Assembly (NCBI GenBank): GCA_028551475.1
Contig: CM052361.1
Coordinates: forward strand, 1,743,501-1,807,500
Source: Casuarina equisetifolia
Taxonomy: Eukaryota > Streptophyta > Magnoliopsida > Fagales > Casuarinaceae
Direction of reading: 5' to 3'
DNA length: 64,000 nucleotides
The notes below the pieces were generated by a model. That model did not search any database, was not told where the DNA came from, and saw nothing but the letters and a program-made list of their open reading frames with translations. Below, in pieces: positions 57,293 to 64,000 of this stretch. The position numbers were made by a program, and so were the translations under genes. How positions within the stretch are numbered: the first letter of the stretch is position 1; each line of letters begins with the position of its first letter.

Positions 57293-57745
57293 GTTGGGAA
57301 GCGGAATGCTGAACTGGCAGTTTCTTAAGTTGGTAATGAGGAAGAAATAAAGGTGAGCTTCCTGTGGTCTTATGCGATGTTTTAAACCTCATTATTGTGT
57401 GCTGTTCCTTTTAGATTTTGATTGTTGATGTTTATTGGCGTGGTGTTTCAGTAAGTATTAATGGATTGATTGATGCACCTTTTCTGCAACTTAGCAAATA
57501 GTAGGTGTTAGAAGTTTCTTCTGTGCATTTTTGCCTTGGTCGCACAATATTTGCAAAGAGCAGATCCATACAATTTTAATGAACTTATGCTTCTTTTTCG
57601 TCCTTTTCTGTGATGGTGAAAATATACATGTGTAAGTTTGGCTTTCTTCAAGATGTTCCTCCTAAAAGCTTGTGTCTTGCAGGGTGCTACGGAAAATGTA
57701 TTTGTTTCAACCTTTGTTTGCAAGACCATTGATACTGCGAAGGAT
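57293..57745 (+). pseudogene. SMC2 hinge-region fragment (two exons)
   Basis: Exon 57293-57352, between TTTTAG and GTGAGC, reads VGKRNAELAVS, a stop in place of a Leu codon, then VGNEEEIK. Exon 57683-57745, between TTGCAG and GTATGC, reads GATENVFVSTFVCKTIDTAKD. Both match the hinge of plant SMC2. The in-frame TAA and absence of the other exons mark a fragment. The adjacent SMC2 arm exon is 11 kb upstream, in the wrong order. Confidence 0.8.
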
Positions 57746-58090
57746 GTATGCTATGTGTGCAGTTATTTACTTCATTGTTTTAGCAACTTGATTCCAATTG
57801 AGGTGCTTTTCATTACTTTGGAGATGACATATTTGTCTTGGTGTTCTGTCTATGGAGAAATTTTTGCATGCCGTTATTGCTTTGTTATTAGCTTTGAGCT
57901 ATTTTGCAGATGATAAGTAGGTTTTTGAATAAGCATAGTAGTCTGATTCGCCCATTGCATCCCACAATAAATGATTGGTCTTCTATTTTTGGTTTTCTCA
58001 AGAATGTGGACCTGCAGTTTGTAGTTATCTCAAAATATGTGAACCTGCATTTTCATTTTTTAGTCTTGAAGCATTTATCAGTTGAACTTT

Positions 58091-58146
58091 CCTTAGTACC
58101 CCATAAGGTTTCCTTAGTACCCCATAAGGTCAATCCTTAGTACCCC
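58091..58146. repeat. Short tandem repeat, ~19-bp unit
   Basis: Two to three copies of CCTTAGTACCCCATAAGGT, the last one partial (CCTTAGTACCCCTA). Confidence 0.8.
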
Positions 58147-58457
58147 TAACGTTGAACCTTCATTACTTTAATTCTCAACTCACCTTTCTTGTTTTATCCA
58201 AAGGCATTATAAGAATAGTGCTTCTTTCATTAAAATATCTGCCCCATGCAAGCTCTCACATATTTTGGAAAGGAAGGGTTTGCTGTCCTTTTTATAAAAA
58301 AAATCTTTTCAACTGACAAATGATCAAAGTTTGTACCATAAAAGAAAGAGATAAAGGACTCTATATGTACAGCTTTATGTACATCCTGGTTTTATTGTAG
58401 CAGTGAAAACTGAAACGACAACACCTGACTCCTTCTCTACTTGTCTAGATAGATTTT

Positions 58458-59180
58458 ACACAACGCATCTCAATCAATAAATACACTGAAAATCAAAAGG
58501 TCAATGTAATGAATACATAGCACATCATCTAGTCAAACATCGCAATAACCCCTATCCATCTAAAATGGATCCATGAAGTGGGATACAGGACACACTTGTC
58601 TCACTCAGTAACTAGACAACAGATTCACAATACAATAACTTTTGTATAAATCCTCTCGAGCGCATGACCTGGTTTCAGAAATTAGGCACCTTGATTTCAG
58701 GAAGCATGGCAGGGGATAGAAGTGAAGGGTTAATGTAATCAAAAGATGACAACTCCCAAGACGCTTCGAGAAAAGTTTGGCAAGGCTCGAGGCTCGAGAA
58801 AGGTCTGTGTTAAATGCTCGCTTTCCTTTCACTTCCTCGCACTTGACACTCCAAATTCCAGATACATCCTCCTGTAGTCATGTCTGCAACCCTTAAGGAG
58901 TTGGTTCTCTGCCATTTGCAGTTGGATCACGACGACATCCATCTGAATGAGAAGGTCACAAAATAAGTTGCAGAAGATATGAAACCCAGATACCTCATTT
59001 TCTTCATTCTCCGTTCTACTATCCTTCCTTCATCTATGGCTTCGTAGGTAGGTAAATAAATCTTATCAAGAAAGTAGGTAGAGATAATTTACACAAGATA
59101 CAAGAAAGAGAGTAGAGCACATACCAAGTCTTACAATGACCAAGCTTATTATCACATAGTTTGATAAAGCTTAAAACTAT
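58458..59180. repeat. Large diverged direct repeat, copy 2
   Basis: Partner of 44020-44690. It immediately follows the stop codon of the P-loop kinase pseudogene on the minus strand, so it is that gene's 3' UTR/flank. Confidence 0.85.
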
Positions 59181-59215
59181 TGAATGTTTGTTTTCATACC
59201 TGTGTGTGTCTGACA

Positions 59216-62200
59216 TCAGGACGTGTTCAAATTTTCAGCTGGTTCGTCACCCATTTTGCTGGACTTAGACGAAATGCCCTGCTCAATAGACTGTACAAAA
59301 TAGTTACCAAGGAATCAGAATATCACCACTAAGTATGATGCATCATCATTTTAAGATTTTAAGGTAGTTGAGAAATGTGATAGAGACAAAGAGAAACACA
59401 TTGCACCAAGAAAATATGAACTCCAGTTTGGAGTGAGAAACTACCAAATAAAGCCAATTTCATTGCATAATAGCAAATAGAGGTCATCCCGCCTAAATGC
59501 CTTCTGAACTCTCCAAAGCCCAACCTCACGTGTATATTGTTAACTTCAGATGGATAAATTATATGGAATATGCCCCAAACTGGCCAGACAAACTCTTGAT
59601 CTAAATAAACATGAAAGTCAGTGCGCAAGTTCCAAGAAACTTGAGTTAGAAACAACAATGAAATCAAAACTTTCCATGGATGTTACATTTTAGTTCAAGA
59701 ATTGTACATTTCATAGGTGGGTGAAGACACAAGGACTCAAGTTGTATTATCTGTCACAATTTGTCCCGTTTATCAAAAGTTAAGTTATGGTTTTCTACCA
59801 TCCCAGAAATCATGGCCTCTAAGTCTCTTTGTTTATGAAGACAACACCAAACAGCTGACTCATACCAGCCAGCTAGGCTCAAAATCCATGTTTCTAGGTT
59901 GAAAAAGCAATCAGATGGAAGAAGAGCTCTGCATTGTCTACTACTGAAGCAACCTTGGAATATAAACTTGCTGCCATCAAATCAGGCAGCATCTTATAAC
60001 ATATCTGTTGAAGATAATTATGCAGCCAATCCAACGTTTGTGGGAATGTTGTTGCCGTAATATTGACAACCGTCAAACCCTATGCCAAGAAAGTTCAATA
60101 AACATATCATCCAGAAATCATAAGACAACAAGATGGTACACAAAATTTTAAAACTCCTAATGACAGACAATTGGGAAATTTAGGCATCCAAAACGAAAGA
60201 CTATGATAAAACCCCAAAGTTAAGAGGAACATAAAGTTCCTAGTTGCAGCACGTTGAAATCCAATTAAGAAATCATATCAGTGCTTTTCAAACAACTGCA
60301 GGGGAATGCAGTTAAGAAAGTGTAGGGTTTACACTTTCAATAGCTAAATGAGCACAAAATCATGAACTTGGACTGAACCATATCGTGTTTGTTTTAATTA
60401 AACTTCACTAAGCTTCTCCCAGTGAATTTAAGCTCACTGATCCAGCAGCAAAAATCGTAATTGTTGCACAACAGTCTCCCGGAACCTGGGACAAATTCCT
60501 TCCTTTTCTCTCCTAGTCAACAGTTTTAAATTTCTTAGTGCCTAGATATATGTAACATCCATGGAAAGAAAAATCAACAGAAGAAGCTAACTACTCTGAG
60601 ATTAGAACAAAACTGATAACATTTTGGAATAGTTTTCAAACTCGATAGGGTAGTTTTTGAATAAACATTATTATGTGTTTATCTCACCCCTAAAATATCT
60701 CATAACCTAGAACTCCCGGTAAGATCTCGGCTAGTCAAAACATCATGGATTATTAAGTAATATATTTTTTGAAAATTTATTTCTCTTGACCTTATAAAAT
60801 GGCACAAATGTACCTCTAGATCATGATCATATCTACTTTTTAAAGCTTTATTGAGAAGATAAAATAAAAAGGCTTATCAAATAATATAAACTTATCCTAC
60901 ACTTCTTCTGTGCGTTCTGAACATATTAATCCAAATCAAGAGCCTCAAAAGCGTGATAACTTTAACTACAAAGTCTTGACTCTCGAGGCTCCCAGTAAGG
61001 TGGTTCCAAGATTGTGTTCGGGTCAAGAATGCTATAAGTTCATGATGTTATTATTAAAGAATGATTCACCTATACCAACACCAAATGGAAACCAGAAATT
61101 CACAAGCTGATTTTCACTGAAAATCTCCATGGAAACAAATTTCTGGAATTGTGGTGTAGACTACAAGAAACTCATATATCCAACATGAATCTTCAATTCT
61201 TTTTTCTTTCTTTCCTTTTTTATATTCACTATTGACCTTATGACCTTGAGATCAAATAATTATCTAATTACCAACATGAATCTTTCAATTTTTTTTTCCC
61301 TTTCTTTCCCTCTTTATATCAGCTATTGACCTTAAGAACTTGATATGAAGTATCAATCCACCAAACAACAAAAAGTTCTATTTTCCTCCATGATGGCTTT
61401 AAATTATTAAAATCCATGTCGAGACCTAAAACAGCTTCGGTACAGATGAAAGGACAACATTAGGATTTCATTACATAAAAGGATGCAGCACCTTTCTCTC
61501 ACCATGGATCTCTAAAGTCAGTAAACATCCTAAGCGGTTAATCTGTTGATTTCAAAGGCCAATAATTACTACTAAAGATGGAACAAAATTGGAATCTCTG
61601 CTTGCTTCCCATTAACAAAAAGAAACAAACATGAGTCAGCAATCCCTGTGACTTAAACGAGCAAAGATAGTCTTGAATGGTTTTGAGGCTGGCTATTAGT
61701 TTTTTCCTTATCCTGTAAAAAATAATGTTCAGAAGAGAAGTATTCAATAAGAGAGAAGAGAAACTAATCTTGAACATTCATCTACTTGCATCAAACTCTT
61801 GATAACAAATAGAAGGAAATAAAAATAAACCATTTTATAAACATTCAGAAATCAAAGGAAACAAAACAAACTAAAATTTTATTTAAACAACAAGTAAAAG
61901 CACATCAAAATGAGAAAAAGGACAGGTTCTAGACAAATAGTGCCCTGTATCATCAACAGTGCATTTTACAAATGGTTGGAACGCATTAATTAGTGTCATC
62001 TCTCTAATAACCATCCAATTTTGAAAAATTAGGCATCTAACAAAATCTTATAAGAGATGGGCTTAGCATAGTTAATTAGGCGGTGGGGTTAGCATAATGA
62101 ATTAGGCATATAATACAAGAAGTCTTTTGGTTCTTCTTTTCTTCTCTCAGTGCAGACCCCGGGGATAGGAATTGGGGTTAGCATAGTAAACAAAGCTGAA

Positions 62201-63788
62201 TGCATTAGTACACCAAGATCTTTTATGAAGAACACATGAGCATGAGATCAAGTGAAGCCTCAGAATCCAGAATATATTGGATTGATAATATGCAATTTTT
62301 CAGATGCTGTGTTGAACCCATAAGACCTTTGCTTTCTTGTCTTTACAATATGATATTTTCTCTGAAAACTAAACGCAAACAAACACATCAAAAAGATGAC
62401 ATGTTTCACTCCAATTACTTTGCAGCTGTATTTTAAAAACTTCTAAACAGATACCAAGATAAACTTTGGCAATCATTAGTAACCGGAATAGACATTTATC
62501 CTTCACCATACGTGTAGATATCCACTCCTCTAGCAATACCTGCAGATTTAGCCTTGTTTCATGCTTCCTCATTCTTGATATTATTTCTCAATTTAAAAAA
62601 CCTACTGAAGTTACATTGAAGTATAATAAGAACCACAAAAATACATAAAAACATTGCCACATCTTATGATGAAATTAGGCCATTTTCAGAACAAAAGGAA
62701 TAACTATTGGTTCAACACCAGACTTCTCCTTTCCAATAGTATTATTTCCACCAGTCCCCGTATGTTTGAGAATTTCATTTGTGTGAGCAGAAAGCTACCA
62801 GAAAAAATGTTCCAAGTAATACTTTTCACTCATTCTTCATGAAAGCATATGAATTCATGAGTCTGCAATCAAGGCAAGACAATTTAAAACACTACAGAAG
62901 ACTTCAGACCAAAATTTTATCTTTATTCCCAGAGACACTCTCTGTTAGGTTGATAGACTCCAAAGTATCAGACTTTATTTACTTCATCGGTAGATTTCCT
63001 TTCTTGTGAGCTCACATCCCCAAGACCGTTACTGTTTTCAGTGCTATTTCCACAAACACCAGCGGAATTATTTTCACTTTCTGTTGCTGTACTATCATCA
63101 CAAGTCACAGATTCATGATTAGCCTCTTTACATTTTTCCAGCATAGTAGCTGATGCCTTATTTTCGTCATCCATCAAATAAATGCTAGGATCTAAATGTA
63201 TTCCCTGCCATTTATGGAATGAAGAAACATAAAAAGGTCAACCACAGAATAAGACATATTTCTTTATACTGGAAAATGCTAATTATATCAAAACACCAAT
63301 TCACAGCACCATGTTCTTTGACTTTTTTTTTTTTTTTTTGGAGGGGGCGTATATTGGCTGTCTGTTGTTGTTAGTAAAGAAGAGGGGTGAAAACATGAAG
63401 ATTGAGTACTTGAACAGTGAACAAACCTCAATTACAGTTGGCTTCCCATCTCTCATAGCTTTCTTCAAATCGCCAGCCAAACCTAGCAAGGAGATGCTAA
63501 TACAAATTAATAACAAATATAACTGCTAGTACAATGGCATGTTTTATCTCTCTTTAAGAGAGAAATCCCATCGTCAATCAAACAAATATAGAATTCATAC
63601 CATCTGTGGATTTTGAAAGCTATGCAAGGAAAATCAGAACAGTTAAATCATCTGATCTGAAAAGGTTTTCTGCATCTTTAAAACTGAAGGACTACCGTTG
63701 CGAACAATTCTGCATTCTCTACAAAATTCTGTGTTCCTCAGAGGAGCTGTAATCCGGGGCCCAAACAGTAGTAGATGTCAATGGTGCA
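59216..63788 (-). pseudogene. 2-phosphoglycerate kinase-like P-loop NTPase (LPA1 type), 3' part, broken
   Basis: Exons in transcript order: 63788-63696 (APLTS...VWAPD...FCRECRIVRNG), 63482-63427 (LAGDLKKAMRDGKPTVIE), 63204-62983 (GIHLDPSIYLMDDENK, then a Ser/Asn/Glu-rich stretch), ~62757-62663 (PIVIPFVLKMA...), 62539-62484 (LLEEWISTRMVKDKC), 61712-61646 (LIASLKTIQDYLCSFKSQ), 60079-60005 (GLTVVNITATTFPQTLDWL), 59290-59216 (SIEQGISSKSSK to stop). This matches the plant family related to archaeal 2-phosphoglycerate kinase, including rice LPA1 (phytic acid). Lesions: a ~5-nt deletion near 63732, TAA at 62675-62677, and donors reading AAG|ATGTGG, CAG|GGATTG and CAG|ATATGT instead of GT. The P-loop exons should lie further right. 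Confidence 0.8.
61177..61345. repeat. Tandem duplication in an intron of the P-loop pseudogene
   Basis: Two copies of a ~90-bp unit starting CCAACATGAATCTTCAAT / CCAACATGAATCTTTCAAT. Both continue through a TTTCTTTC-rich run to CTATTGACCTTA. Confidence 0.7.
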
Positions 63789-64000
63789 CTGAGTCAGACA
63801 TAAGAAGAGAATAAGTATTCTGATCTAAATCTCGGGCCAATTGCCGGTTGATGTGACCAATCCTCATTGATTTTGAGGATTTCGATTTGGGGAGGAAATT
63901 TTATGGAGCCTTTCACATCAAGGACCACCGTGATATTACTGTTACTCCACTCGTTCATGTGTGAAATCACTGTAGGCATGACTGATAATTGTAGAGTTGA
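63789..64000 (-). other. Probable intron of the P-loop pseudogene at the window edge
   Basis: A pyrimidine-rich tract and CTGACTCAG acceptor on the minus strand precede the exon at 63788. The expected preceding exon is not seen before the window ends. Confidence 0.4.

Larger units (their letters stand above)
57746..59215. other. Intergenic region with the 3' flank repeat
   Basis: AT-rich. Contains a short tandem repeat (58091-58146) and the large direct repeat copy 2 (58458-59180). No gene recognised. Confidence 0.5.

Noticed and set aside
60005..60079. CAG|ATATGT read as a U12-type AT-AC donor
   Set aside because: It does not match ATATCCTT, and the next exon is preceded by an ordinary AG acceptor. 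A mutated GTATGT is simpler.
1..64000. CRISPR arrays, operons, tRNA and rRNA genes
   Set aside because: Looked for and not found. Repeats present are duplications, microsatellites or transposon parts, and no cloverleaf with a proper B-box was seen.

Overview
The window is nuclear DNA of a eudicot plant. The evidence is AT-rich intergenic DNA, short GT-AG introns, intronless P450 and PPR genes, a TIR-NBS-LRR resistance gene (a class absent from grasses), Ty1/copia and pararetroviral relics, and close matches to plant-only families. The species cannot be fixed from sequence alone. There is no bacterial-style organisation: no operon, CRISPR array or ribosome-binding site. I found no convincing tRNA or rRNA gene.

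1-27 kb is a conserved, mostly healthy gene block. It holds the 3' half of the AAA ATPase FIGL1 (+), a CYP94B-type P450 (-), the 12-exon peroxisomal sulfite oxidase gene (-), a PLS-class PPR gene (+), the nucleotide-sugar transporter GONST3 (-), the aquaporin TIP5;1 (+) and the plastid circularly permuted GTPase NOA1/RIF1 (+). Their reconstructed exons keep phase throughout. They are housekeeping or metabolic genes with no evident joint pathway; GONST3 and TIP5;1 share a short divergent promoter.

27-44 kb is decaying and mobile. It has a frameshifted DC1-domain pseudogene, an F-box/LRR gene with an acidic heptad repeat, and an aldo-keto reductase (AKR) gene broken by an early stop and a 4-nt deletion. 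One AKR intron holds a ~5.9-kb copia element in reverse orientation. The element has both LTRs, a tRNA-iMet primer site, a polypurine tract, gag, protease, integrase and RT-RNase H, but three frame breaks. The AKR promoter segment is duplicated on the far side of the F-box gene.

44-59 kb is a mosaic of duplicated blocks. It contains fragments of an SMC2 condensin gene in scrambled order, a truncated endogenous pararetrovirus relic followed by an unexpectedly open 318-codon frame, direct repeats of the resistance-gene upstream region, and an apparently intact six-exon TIR-NBS-LRR gene (about 1228 aa) with a decayed partial copy of its own 3' exon behind it.

59-64 kb carries (- strand) the 3' part of a 2-phosphoglycerate-kinase-like P-loop gene that looks dead: a frameshift, an in-frame stop and several lost splice donors. 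Its 3' flank is duplicated at 44 kb.

Exon coordinates were assigned by eye from conserved protein sequence plus splice consensus and phase; individual boundaries may be off by a base or two.
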